35,627 bases of DNA from Polaromonas sp. Its GTDB lineage: Bacteria; Pseudomonadota; Gammaproteobacteria; Burkholderiales; Burkholderiaceae_C. Of the stretch, positions 25,578 through 34,698 are shown piece by piece. The notes below the pieces were generated by a model. It did no database searches, was not told where the DNA came from, and saw only the letters and a program-made list of their open reading frames with translations. How positions within the stretch are numbered: the stretch's first letter is position 1; every line of letters begins with the position of its first letter. The stretch lies in NCBI RefSeq assembly GCF_030682935.1, contig NZ_JAUXNA010000070.1:1-35627 (forward strand). Reading direction: 5' to 3'. A program made the position numbers and the translations under genes.

Positions 25578-28475
25578 ATGACTGACGCTGCCACCCCTAC
25601 CCCCGCCGCCCCTGCCCCCGAAACCGCCAAAGTGTTCCCCCCGACGCCGGGGCTGGACAGCCTGGCCAAATCGTTTGAGCCTGCGGCGATTGAAAGCCAC
25701 TGGGGTCCGCTGTGGGAGCAAAGCGGCCAGTACGAGCCGACGCTGGACGCGGCCAAACCGTCGTTTGCCATCCAGCTGCCGCCGCCCAACGTCACCGGCA
25801 CGCTGCACATGGGCCATGCATTCAACCAGACCATCATGGACTCGCTGGCGCGCTACCACCGCATGCGCGGGGACAACACGCTGTGGGTGCCCGGCACCGA
25901 CCATGCCGGCATTGCCACGCAAATCGTGGTCGAGCGCAAGCTGCAGGGCGAGGGCAAAACCCGCCACGACCTGGGCCGCAAAAACTTTGTGAGCAAGGTC
26001 TGGGAATGGAAAGAAGAGTCCGGTTCCACCATCACGCGCCAGATGCGCCGCATGGGCGACTCGGTGTCGTGGAAGCACGAGTACTTCACCATGGACCCGA
26101 AGATGTCCAAGGTCGTCACTTCCACCTTTGTGCAGCTTTATGAACAAGGCCTGATCTACCGGGGCAAGCGCCTGGTCAACTGGGACCCGATCCTGAAGTC
26201 CGCCGTGAGCGACCTGGAAGTCGAAAGCGAGGAAGAAGACGGCAACATGTGGCACATCCGCTATCCGCTGGCTGATGGCAGCGGCTCGATCACCGTGGCC
26301 ACCACCCGCCCCGAAACCATGCTGGGCGACGTGGCGGTAATGGTGCATCCCGAGGACGAGCGCTACCAGCACCTGATTGGCAAGGAAGTCGTGCTGCCAC
26401 TGTGCGGCCGCAACATCCCGGTGATTGCCGACGACTACGTGGACAAGGAATTCGGCACCGGCGTGGTCAAGGTCACACCCGCGCATGACGTGAACGACTA
26501 TGCCGTCGGCCAGCGCCACCAGTTGCCCATCATCGGCGTGCTAACCCTGGACGCCGCGATCAACGACAACGCGCCTGAAAAATACCGCGGCCTGGACCGC
26601 TTCGTCGCCCGCAAACAGGTGGTGGCTGACCTGGAAGCCCAGGGCTTTCTGGTCGAAGTCAAAAAGCACAAGCTCATGGTGCCGCGCTGCACCCGCACCG
26701 GCCAGGTGATCGAGCCGATGCTGACCGACCAGTGGTTTGTTGCTGTGAACAAGGTCAGCGACAAGGACCCCACAGGAAAATCCATCGCGCAGAAAGCGAT
26801 TGATGCGGTGGACAGCGGCGCGGTCAAGTTCGTGCCCGAGCAGTGGGTCAATACCTACAACCAATGGATGGGCAACATCCAGGACTGGTGCATTTCGCGC
26901 CAGCTCTGGTGGGGCCACCAGATTCCGGCCTGGTACGACGAAGACGGCAAGGTCTATGTCGCCACTGACGAAGCCGCCGCGCAGGCGCAAGCCCCCGGCA
27001 AAACCCTGCGCCGCGATGAAGACGTGTTAGATACCTGGTATTCGTCGGCGCTGGTGCCCTTCTCTTCGCTGGGCTGGCCCGAAAAGACTAGGGAGCTCGA
27101 TCTCTTTTTGCCCTCCAGCGTGCTGGTCACGGGCTACGACATCATCTTTTTCTGGGTCGCCCGGATGATCATGATGACGACGCATTTCACCGGCCAGGTG
27201 CCGTTCAAGCATGTGTACATCCACGGCCTCGTGAAAGATTCGCAAGGCAAGAAAATGAGCAAGTCCGAGGGCAATGTGCTGGACCCGGTGGACTTGATTG
27301 ACGGGATTGAACTGGCACCGCTGCTGGACAAGCGCTCGCAAGGGCTGCGCAAGCCCGAGACGGCGCCACAGGTGCGCAAGAACACCGAAAAAGAATTCCC
27401 GGCAGGCATTCCCGGCTATGGCGCCGATGCGCTGCGCTTTACCTTTGCGTCCCTCGCCAGCCTGGGCCGCAGCATCAACTTCGACAGCAAGCGCTGCGAG
27501 GGCTACCGCAACTTCTGCAACAAGCTGTGGAACGCCACGCGCTTCACCTTGATGAACTGCGAAGGCCAGGATTGCGGCTTGAACGAGCACACCAAGGACC
27601 AATGCGCGCCCGGTGGCGAGCTGGAAAACTATCTTGATTTTTCCCAGGCCGACCGCTGGATTTCATCGACCCTGCAGCGCGTGGAGCTTGACGTCGCCAA
27701 GGGCTTTGCCGACTACCGCCTGGACAACGTCGCCGGCAGCATTTACCAGTTCATCTGGGACGAGTTCTGCGACTGGTATCTGGAAATTGCCAAGGTGCAG
27801 ATCCAGACCGGCACCGATGCCCAGAAGCGCGCCACGCGCCGCACGCTGATCCGCACGCTGGAAGCCATCCTGCGGCTGGCGCATCCGGTGATTCCCTTCA
27901 TCACCGAAGAGCTCTGGCAAAAAGTGGCGCCCGTGGCAGGCCGCGCCGGTCCGTTCATTGGCATGGCTGCCTACCCGCAAAGCCAGCCCGAAAAGATCGA
28001 CCTGCACGCCGAAGCGCATGTGGCCAAGCTCAAGACCTTGGTCGATGCCTGCCGCAACCTGCGCGGTGAAATGAAGGTGTCCCCGGCCACCCGGCTGCCG
28101 CTGTTTGTGCTCGGCGACTCCGCCTTCATGACCGGCGTCGCGCCCGTGCTCAAGTCATTGGCCAAGCTCAGTGAAGTCAAGGTATTTGAAGATGAAGCCG
28201 AATGGGCTGCAGCGGCGCAGGCCGCGCCCGTGGCGGTGGTCGGCGAGGCCCGCATCTGTCTGCACATGGAAGTGGATGTCGAGGCTGAAAAAGCGCGCCT
28301 CGGAAAAGAAGCCCTGCGGCTTGAAGGCGAGCTGGTCAAGGTCCATGCCAAACTTGCCAACGAGGCCTTTGTGGCCAAAGTCCCGCCGGCCGTGCTGGAA
28401 CAGGAACGCAAGCGCCTGACCGAGTTCACGGCCACCCTGGAAAAAATCAGGGACCAGCTGGCGCGCCTGAAATAG
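25578..28475 (+). CDS. valS: valyl-tRNA synthetase
   Basis: [14 protein letters not shown] (HIGH-type), KMSKSEGN (KMSKS), [17 protein letters not shown]. Confidence 0.98.
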   Translation: MTDAATPTPAAPAPETAKVFPPTPGLDSLAKSFEPAAIESHWGPLWEQSGQYEPTLDAAKPSFAIQLPPPNVTGTLHMGHAFNQTIMDSLARYHRMRGDNTLWVPGTDHAGIATQIVVERKLQGEGKTRHDLGRKNFVSKVWEWKEESGSTITRQMRRMGDSVSWKHEYFTMDPKMSKVVTSTFVQLYEQGLIYRGKRLVNWDPILKSAVSDLEVESEEEDGNMWHIRYPLADGSGSITVATTRPETMLGDVAVMVHPEDERYQHLIGKEVVLPLCGRNIPVIADDYVDKEFGTGVVKVTPAHDVNDYAVGQRHQLPIIGVLTLDAAINDNAPEKYRGLDRFVARKQVVADLEAQGFLVEVKKHKLMVPRCTRTGQVIEPMLTDQWFVAVNKVSDKDPTGKSIAQKAIDAVDSGAVKFVPEQWVNTYNQWMGNIQDWCISRQLWWGHQIPAWYDEDGKVYVATDEAAAQAQAPGKTLRRDEDVLDTWYSSALVPFSSLGWPEKTRELDLFLPSSVLVTGYDIIFFWVARMIMMTTHFTGQVPFKHVYIHGLVKDSQGKKMSKSEGNVLDPVDLIDGIELAPLLDKRSQGLRKPETAPQVRKNTEKEFPAGIPGYGADALRFTFASLASLGRSINFDSKRCEGYRNFCNKLWNATRFTLMNCEGQDCGLNEHTKDQCAPGGELENYLDFSQADRWISSTLQRVELDVAKGFADYRLDNVAGSIYQFIWDEFCDWYLEIAKVQIQTGTDAQKRATRRTLIRTLEAILRLAHPVIPFITEELWQKVAPVAGRAGPFIGMAAYPQSQPEKIDLHAEAHVAKLKTLVDACRNLRGEMKVSPATRLPLFVLGDSAFMTGVAPVLKSLAKLSEVKVFEDEAEWAAAAQAAPVAVVGEARICLHMEVDVEAEKARLGKEALRLEGELVKVHAKLANEAFVAKVPPAVLEQERKRLTEFTATLEKIRDQLARLK

Positions 28476-28501
28476 CAGCGCCGCGCGTGGGCCTTGCCGA
28501 T

Positions 28502-28529
28502 CCATGCGCGCCGGACGGCGCGCGCATGG
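28502..28529. terminator. GC-rich hairpin CCATGCGCGC-N8-GCGCGCATGG downstream of valS
   Basis: 10-bp perfect stem followed by TTTCGT. Confidence 0.5.
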
Positions 28530-28755
28530 TTTCGTGCCTGCATTCAAGCCAGGCCCCGGCTTCCAGCATCAAAGCATCAAGAAGTAAGATGTCCGTCCGC
28601 TCCGTCCTTATCTTGTAGTTTTCGTGCAGACCTTTTGATTGCGCGGTCGTTATGGATTTATTGCGGGTTTATTGCAAGCCAAATCGGGCCATCGCCCGAC
28701 CCACGCACGGCCTAAACAGTGCAAAACTTGATTCTTATTACCTGATCCAAACCCC

Positions 28756-29643
28756 ATGCAAAAATTCAAACTGAGCACCGCTGTTTTTCCCGTCGCCGGA
28801 CTCGGTACCCGTTTTTTGCCCGCCACCAAAGCCCAGCCCAAGGAAATGCTGCCCATCGTGGACAAGCCGCTGATCCAGTACGCGGTGGAAGAGGCCTATT
28901 CGGCGGGCATACGCCACATGATTTTTGTCACAGGGCGCAACAAGCGGGCCATCGAAGATCACTTCGATACCGCTTACGAAATGGAAAACGAGCTGGAGAT
29001 GGCTCAAAAGCATGATCTGCTGGCCCTGGTGCGCTCCGTTCAGCCCGACGACATGAACTTCACGTTTGTTCGCCAACCCCGCTCACTGGGCCTGGGCCAC
29101 GCCGTGCTGTGTGCCGAACACTTGGTGGGCGACGAGCCCTTTGCGGTCCTGCTGGCCGATGACCTGATGGTGGGCCCGGCCGGCGGCGCCTCGGTCCTGA
29201 CCCAAATGGCCGCGCAGTTTGCGCAGCTGCAGCAGTCCGTGCTGGCCGTGCAGGAAGTGCCGCTGGAGCAGACGCGCCGCTACGGTATCGTGGTCGGCGA
29301 CACCGTCAGCCCGGGGCTGATCAAGGTAGAGAAAATTGTGGAAAAGCCGGCCCCGGAAGTGGCACCGTCGCGCATGGGCGTGGCCGGGCGCTACATTTTC
29401 ACACCTGCCATTTTTGAGCATATCCGCCGTCAGGCCTCTGGCGTAGGCGGCGAGATTCAACTCACCGACGGCATTTCAAGCCTGCTCAGCGAGCAATCCG
29501 TGTTTGCCCTGCAGTATGAAGGCAAGCGCTACGACTGCGGCAGCAAGGAAGGCTTTCTGGAAGCCACCGTGGAACTGGCGCTGCAGCACCCCGAAGTAGG
29601 CGAGCACTTCCGCCACTACCTGCGCGGGCTCAAGCTCGACTGA
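28756..29643 (+). CDS. galU: UTP-glucose-1-phosphate uridylyltransferase
   Basis: [38 protein letters not shown]. Confidence 0.96.
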   Translation: MQKFKLSTAVFPVAGLGTRFLPATKAQPKEMLPIVDKPLIQYAVEEAYSAGIRHMIFVTGRNKRAIEDHFDTAYEMENELEMAQKHDLLALVRSVQPDDMNFTFVRQPRSLGLGHAVLCAEHLVGDEPFAVLLADDLMVGPAGGASVLTQMAAQFAQLQQSVLAVQEVPLEQTRRYGIVVGDTVSPGLIKVEKIVEKPAPEVAPSRMGVAGRYIFTPAIFEHIRRQASGVGGEIQLTDGISSLLSEQSVFALQYEGKRYDCGSKEGFLEATVELALQHPEVGEHFRHYLRGLKLD

Positions 29644-29702
29644 GGCACGCGCCTGCGGTATCACGGGGCGGTCAGCCCCCAAGACCCAAACGACTTAACG
29701 AC

Positions 29703-29930
29703 TTAACGCCGCTTCAGGATGTGAATGAAGTCGCTGCCGGTCACTTGCTGTTCCACCAACTCGTTGCCGGTCTGCTTGGCAAACGCCTGAAAGTCGCGGC
29801 TTGAGCCGGAGTCAGTAGACACCACGCGAAGCAACTGACCGCTGAGCATTTCAGCCAGCGCTTTCTTGGCCTTCAAAATGGGCAAGGGGCAGTTCAGGCC
29901 GCGGGTGTCGAGTTCTTTGTCGATGTTCAT
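29703..29930 (-). CDS. TusA family sulfurtransferase-like protein
   Basis: ELDTRGLNCPLPILKAKKALAEM (CPxP motif). Confidence 0.92.
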   Translation of the reverse strand: MNIDKELDTRGLNCPLPILKAKKALAEMLSGQLLRVVSTDSGSSRDFQAFAKQTGNELVEQQVTGSDFIHILKRR

Positions 29931-30004
29931 GAAAATCCTTAAGTTGCCGTTATTTTAGGCAATAACCAAGCGCGGCCCAATCAGCCAGACATCAGCTAGA
30001 CATT

Positions 30005-30550
30005 TCAGTCAGGCATTGGTTCCATGTCTTTGCCCCACGCTACAAACGTCGGCTCATAGCCGCGCGCGCGCAGCCAGTCAGCCAGCGCGTAGCCCGTGCC
30101 CGCAGGCCAGCACTTGAGTTTGTCGAAATCAAACAACCGGTATTCCAGCAGCTCAGGCGACAGCCTCACGTTGCCAGTGCAGACCGCGTGGTAGGCCATG
30201 ATCACCTGGTTCATGCGCTGAAAATCATAGACACCGATCAACTTCAGCGCCGTAGTGTCCAGATTGGTTTCCTCCTTGATCTCGCGCGCAATCCCGCCCT
30301 CGGGTGTTTCACCAGCCTCCATAAAGCCGGTGATGAGCGCAAACACCTTGCCCGAACACGCGGCATTGCGCGCCAGCAAAATCTGTCCCTGGTACTCGAC
30401 CACAGCCGCCAGCACGGGCGCGGGATTGTTCCAGTGGGTGAAGTTGCAAGCCGGGCAACGCAGGCGCGTCATCTGGCCGCTGTCCTCCATTTGCGACAGC
30501 ATGGCCAGCGGCGTGGCGCAACGCGGGCAAAACCTGAAATCGTCGCTCAT
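30005..30550 (-). CDS. NUDIX hydrolase with N-terminal zinc ribbon (NudC-like)
   Basis: FCPRCATPL...RLRCPACNFTHWNNPAPV; Nudix box GFMEAGETPEGGIAREIKEETNL. Confidence 0.92.
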   Translation of the reverse strand: MSDDFRFCPRCATPLAMLSQMEDSGQMTRLRCPACNFTHWNNPAPVLAAVVEYQGQILLARNAACSGKVFALITGFMEAGETPEGGIAREIKEETNLDTTALKLIGVYDFQRMNQVIMAYHAVCTGNVRLSPELLEYRLFDFDKLKCWPAGTGYALADWLRARGYEPTFVAWGKDMEPMPD

Positions 30551-30576
30551 GAGGGGAAGCTGAAGCGCAATGGTTC

Positions 30577-30620
30577 GCTATATTTTGTATAGCTACCAAC
30601 GCCCGAACTTCTTTGACAAA
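30577..30620 (+). repeat. dispersed repeat copy D (partial)
   Basis: GCTATATTTTGTATAGCT head matches copies A-C; downstream part weak. Confidence 0.4.
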
Positions 30621-30651
30621 ACACGTATTTCACTGCCAAACACGCAGACCA

Positions 30652-31554
30652 TCAGGCCGGAAAGACGCCAGTGGACAGGTAGCGGTCGCCCCGGTCGCAG
30701 ACGATGAACACAATCACCGCATCGGTCACCGTTTTGGCAATTTCCTGCGCCACCCAGCAGGCCCCGGCGGCCGAAATTCCGGCAAAAATACCTTCTTCAC
30801 GTGCCATACGCCGGCACATGTCTTCAGCATCGCTCTGGCTGACCAGCACCAGTTCGTCCACATGGCGGGGGTCATAAATCTTGGGCAAATATTCCTGCGG
30901 CCATTTGCGTATGCCCGGAATACGCGAGCCCTCACTGGGTTGTGCACCGATGATCTTGATGGCCGGATTTTTCTCTTTGAGGTAGCGCGACACGCCGGTG
31001 ATCGTGCCCGTGGTCCCCATGGCGCTGACAAAATGCGTCACCTTGCCAGCGGTGTCCGTCCATATTTCAGGCCCGGTGGTCTCGTAATGAACGCGCGGAT
31101 TGTCCAGATTGGCAAACTGGTCAAGTACCCGGCCTTTGCCTTCCTTTTGCATCTGATCCGCCAGGTCGCGCGAATATTCAATGCCGCCACTTTTGGGCGT
31201 CAGGATCAGTTCGGCCCCGAAAGCCTTCATGGTCTGGGCGCGCTCAATGCTCAGGTCCTCCGGCATGATCAGCACCATGCGGTAGCCCTTGATGGCGGCC
31301 GCCATGGCCAGCGCAATGCCGGTATTGCCCGACGTGGCTTCAATCAGCGTATCACCCGGCTTGATATCGCCGCGCTCCTCGGCACGCTTGATCATGGCCA
31401 GTGCGGGTCGGTCTTTCACGGACCCGGCCGGGTTGTTGCCTTCAAGTTTGCCCAGAATGACGTTGCCGCGTGCGGCATTTTCGGTGGCAGCGATGCGTTG
31501 CAAGGCGACCAGCGGCGTTTTGCCGATCGCATCTTCAATGGTTGGGTAATTCAT
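30652..31554 (-). CDS. cysM: cysteine synthase B
   Basis: MNYPTIEDAIGKTPLVALQRI; GNNPAGSVKDRPAL (PLP Lys); EATSGNTGIALAMAAAIKGY. Confidence 0.95.
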   Translation of the reverse strand: MNYPTIEDAIGKTPLVALQRIAATENAARGNVILGKLEGNNPAGSVKDRPALAMIKRAEERGDIKPGDTLIEATSGNTGIALAMAAAIKGYRMVLIMPEDLSIERAQTMKAFGAELILTPKSGGIEYSRDLADQMQKEGKGRVLDQFANLDNPRVHYETTGPEIWTDTAGKVTHFVSAMGTTGTITGVSRYLKEKNPAIKIIGAQPSEGSRIPGIRKWPQEYLPKIYDPRHVDELVLVSQSDAEDMCRRMAREEGIFAGISAAGACWVAQEIAKTVTDAVIVFIVCDRGDRYLSTGVFPA

Positions 31555-31594
31555 AGCCCACACTGTGCCATAATTTGGGGCTTCGCTTCTTTAT

Positions 31595-31679
31595 GCCCGG
31601 GTGGTGAAATTGGTAGACGCAGGGGACTCAAAATCCCCCGCCGAAAGGCGTGCCGGTTCGATTCCGGCCCCGGGCACCA
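31595..31679 (+). tRNA. tRNA-Leu (anticodon CAA), CCA encoded
   Basis: GCCCGGG...CCCGGGC acceptor, GGGGA-CTCAAAA-TCCCC anticodon arm, variable arm, GGTTCGATTCC T-arm, ACCA end; 85 nt. Confidence 0.95.
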
Positions 31680-31687
31680 CATAAATC

Positions 31688-31739
31688 TTGATTTGCTTCA
31701 CTTTATTTCCTTTTCATAAGGAAATATGAAGCAAATCAA
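31688..31739. repeat. long stem-loop: 13-bp + 9-bp stems with 3-nt bulge and 5-nt loop
   Basis: TTGATTTGCTTCA ctt TATTTCCTT ttcat AAGGAAATA TGAAGCAAATCAA, perfect arms. Confidence 0.85.
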
Positions 31740-31842
31740 CGACTTCCAAGAGATACTGTTTTCCATGTTTTCCCTATAGAGCGGAAAACTTCGGAAAAAC
31801 ATTCTCCCAAAATCAACGCACGCACTCTCCCACGGCTACCCC

Positions 31843-32808
31843 ATGGCTTCCATACTCCCGCACGCCAAAGGCTGGCGCGTCCAGCTCACGGTAAAAGGCC
31901 AGCGCGACTCCCAAGTGTTCGCATTCAAGCGGGATGCGCAGCAATGGGCGGCCCAGCGGGAGATAGAAATGCGCCGTGGGAGCGCCGTGGGAGGGAAAAC
32001 ATTCTCCCAGGCCGCTGATCGCTACCTGGCCGAAGTGTCCAGCAAGAAGGATGGCGCCAAGTGGGAGGGCTTTCGGCTTGCGGCCATGAAGGTGCATTTT
32101 GGCGACAAGACACTGGCGCAGATCGGGCAACCCGAGATTGCGGCTTGGCGCGACTTTCGGCTGAAGGGCGACAAAGACCACAGGCCGGTGGCCGGCTCGA
32201 CCGTACAGCGCGAGAAAAACCTGCTGCGCAACGTATTCACCGTCGCCCGGGATGAGTGGCACTGGATGGATCACAACCCATTCCAAGGCGTATCCATGCC
32301 CGACGAGAATGACCCGCGAACGGCGCTATGGGATTGGAAGCGCATCAGGCGCGTGCTGCGCTTTCTGGGATATGTGCCAGGGCAGAAGCCGGAAACGGCT
32401 TATCAGCAAGTGGCGCTTGCCTTCCTGATTGGCCTGCACACCAGCTTGCGGGCATCCGAAATCCTGCGCGTCAACGCCAAAACCTTCAACCCGGCCACCC
32501 GGGTGATCACGGTCAAGACCAAAACCATGAAGATTGCCAAGGTACCGATCACGCGCCGGGCGGTCAAGCTCTGCAAGCTGGCCGACTTCACGATTGATGC
32601 CCCCAATCTGGACGCGCTGTTTCGCAAAGCGCGAGACAGCACGCTGGCTGGAGACTTCACGTTCCACGATGGCCGGGCATTTGCACTGACAATGCTGGCG
32701 CGCAAGGTGGACATCCTCACGCTCTCGCGCATCAGTCAGCACAAGGACCTGTCCATGCTCCAGCGCTATTACCGTGAAACGCCGGAACAGGTCGCCGGCC
32801 GACTTTAA
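31843..32808 (+). CDS. tyrosine-recombinase/phage-type integrase
   Basis: Catalytic pattern LRASEIL (R), HDGRAF (HxxR), SQHKDLSMLQRYYRE (H...Y); located directly 3' of tRNA-Leu. Confidence 0.93.
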   Translation: MASILPHAKGWRVQLTVKGQRDSQVFAFKRDAQQWAAQREIEMRRGSAVGGKTFSQAADRYLAEVSSKKDGAKWEGFRLAAMKVHFGDKTLAQIGQPEIAAWRDFRLKGDKDHRPVAGSTVQREKNLLRNVFTVARDEWHWMDHNPFQGVSMPDENDPRTALWDWKRIRRVLRFLGYVPGQKPETAYQQVALAFLIGLHTSLRASEILRVNAKTFNPATRVITVKTKTMKIAKVPITRRAVKLCKLADFTIDAPNLDALFRKARDSTLAGDFTFHDGRAFALTMLARKVDILTLSRISQHKDLSMLQRYYRETPEQVAGRL

Positions 32809-32858
32809 GTCATGTTTTCGATTCACCCCCCGACTTGAACAGAATCGCAAACTACCCA

Positions 32859-32981
32859 TCACAGCCGCCGGATGATGGCAATGCAGTGCTCGACCGTCGC
32901 CGCCTTGACCAGCCGGCCTTGCTCCTTCAGGCGCAGCCGGTAGGCGCTCAAGGCTTCGATGATCTTGAGCTTGTCGATCAC
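32859..32981 (-). CDS. tiny ORF, 40 aa, GTG start
   Basis: VIDKLKIIEALSAYRLRLKEQGRLVKAATVEHCIAIIRRL*; GTGA overlap with the upstream tiny ORF; not in the ORF track. Confidence 0.45.
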   Translation of the reverse strand: MIDKLKIIEALSAYRLRLKEQGRLVKAATVEHCIAIIRRL

Positions 32982-33148
32982 TGTGCAGCTTCCGCCTCAC
33001 CAGTCCGTGACGTGACGGCCGTGCGCAGCTTCTGCGCCAGGGTGACCTTACCAGCCGCATCCTCCTGCGCCTTGAGCGCCTTATTCAGCGCCGCCATGTT
33101 CGCCACGCGCGCCTCGTCGATCACGGTAACATCCCATGCATGATTCAC
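32978..33148 (-). CDS. tiny ORF, 56 aa, GTG start
   Basis: VNHAWDVTVIDEARVANMAALNKALKAQEDAAGKVTLAQKLRTAVTSRTGEAEAAQ*. Confidence 0.45.
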   Translation of the reverse strand: MNHAWDVTVIDEARVANMAALNKALKAQEDAAGKVTLAQKLRTAVTSRTGEAEAAQ

Positions 33149-33183
33149 GCCCTACTCTGCCTAGCCCTGCCACCCTCTCCTGA

Positions 33184-34029
33184 ATGACAAGAACTCTCTC
33201 GCGCAAGCCTGCACGCACCAAAACCACTACCGTGCTTGCCCGCCGCCTAGGCCTTGCATTCGTTGCCGCTGTAATTGTCGGGCTCCAAGCCACAAGCTGC
33301 AGCATCCAACCGTTCGAGGCCAGCCCAAGCGCACCTACCCTTCCCACTGGCCAGCAAGCGCAGTCGGAACGATTCAAGGCATGTCCTCAGTTCTTTGCCG
33401 GCAGCATTGCCCCGGCCACACCACCGTCACCCAAGCAGCGTGAACTGTGCTACGAGGCGTTCGCCATCTTGCACAGCGGCGAGACACGCACGCCGGTGTT
33501 TGTTGCCGAAAGGCTCAACCGCCAGGCTGTGCAGGACGCCGATGAAAAGCGTGCAGACAAGTTTTTCGCTGATGCACGCCTGCCCCGTGCCGAGCGCTCA
33601 GAACTGAGCGACTACAAGGGCTCGGGCTACGCACGGGGTCACATGGCGCCAGCAGGCGACATGCCCACGCCGGCGGCCATGGCGCAAAGCTTCAGCTTGG
33701 CCAACATGGTCCCGCAGTCGCAAAAGCAAAACAGCGGCCCGTGGGCCAAGATCGAGAAGGACACCCGGCATTACGCATTGCGGGCCAAGGGCGACGTGTT
33801 TGTCATCACCGGGCCGGTGTTCGACCAGAGCAGTACCACGATTGGCGCAAACAAGGTGCGCGTGCCCAGCCACCTGTTCAAGCTGGTCTATGACGCCAGC
33901 ACAAACAGGGCCTGGGCGCACTGGCAGGCGAATGCGGACGGCACGAAGGCAGGGCCGCCCATCAGCTACCGCGAACTGGTGCAGCGGACCGGTCTAAGCT
34001 TGCTGCCCGGCATTCTCCAAGATGATTAA
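33184..34029 (+). CDS. exported DNA/RNA non-specific endonuclease (NUC1/beta-beta-alpha-metal family)
   Basis: SDYKGSGYARGHMAPAGDM (DRGH-type active site), FSLANMVPQSQKQNSGPWAKIE; N-terminal hydrophobic signal/anchor ending ATSCS. Confidence 0.9.
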   Translation: MTRTLSRKPARTKTTTVLARRLGLAFVAAVIVGLQATSCSIQPFEASPSAPTLPTGQQAQSERFKACPQFFAGSIAPATPPSPKQRELCYEAFAILHSGETRTPVFVAERLNRQAVQDADEKRADKFFADARLPRAERSELSDYKGSGYARGHMAPAGDMPTPAAMAQSFSLANMVPQSQKQNSGPWAKIEKDTRHYALRAKGDVFVITGPVFDQSSTTIGANKVRVPSHLFKLVYDASTNRAWAHWQANADGTKAGPPISYRELVQRTGLSLLPGILQDD

Positions 34030-34052
34030 AAATAAAACAAAGGGAGGAGACG

Positions 34053-34382
34053 ATGAAGAGATGGATCACCGGCCTGGGCCTAGCGCTGGCCGGCTCAACG
34101 GGATATGCGCAGGTTCCACCAATCCTGCTGGAGGCGTGCAACGCCATGGAGCCGGCCAACAAGCGCATGGAATGCCTTCGAGCGGCCAATCAGTCCAGTG
34201 GTGTGGCCAATGGCAGTTCCTCTTCTGACTCAGTGCCACAGTCCGCCTACTCCGCGCCGACCAGCACCGCTGCACGCGCCAGACCGTCAACCGGATCTGG
34301 AGGCGCTACCTGCCACGTCGGACCTCGCGGCGGCACGTACACCATCACAGCCAGCGGGCGGAAGAACTATGCAGGGTGCTGA
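34053..34382 (+). CDS. small exported protein with C-terminal PBCV-basic-adaptor-like motif
   Basis: MKRWITGLGLALAGSTGYAQ signal peptide; LEACNAMEPANKRMECLRAAN; C-terminal CHVGPRGGTYTITASGRKNYAGC. Confidence 0.7.
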   Translation: MKRWITGLGLALAGSTGYAQVPPILLEACNAMEPANKRMECLRAANQSSGVANGSSSSDSVPQSAYSAPTSTAARARPSTGSGGATCHVGPRGGTYTITASGRKNYAGC

Positions 34383-34603
34383 GCCGGTGCAGTGGCCATC
34401 AATTCAAGAGCACCGGGTGAAGACGCGGGATGATCTGCGGGTTTGCCGGTATTTGCGGAAAATCGCACTGGAGCCGTAAGCTCAACTGGCCCACGCCCTC
34501 CTCTGCCTGGCCCTGCTGGCGCCTTTTGTGGCAGAGGGGTTTCCTGCATCGTCAAAGATGCCGAAGAAAGCATGTTGCCGATGCGGCATCGAAAAATTTG
34601 AGT

Positions 34604-34670
34604 GTCGAATCAAGCTTGAACGACAAAGTGTCGATCAAGGTGTATGATAGACACTCTGTCGATCAAGGTG
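34604..34670. promoter_or_regulatory. operator-like array: three direct copies and one inverted copy of GTCGATCAAG
   Basis: GTCGAATCAAG (34604), inverted GTCGTTCAAG (rc, 34615-34624), GTCGATCAAGGTG (34630), GTCGATCAAGGTG (34658), with TATGAT at 34643. Confidence 0.65.
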
Positions 34671-34698
34671 GTTGGCAGTTCTTTAAGGAATTGCAACT

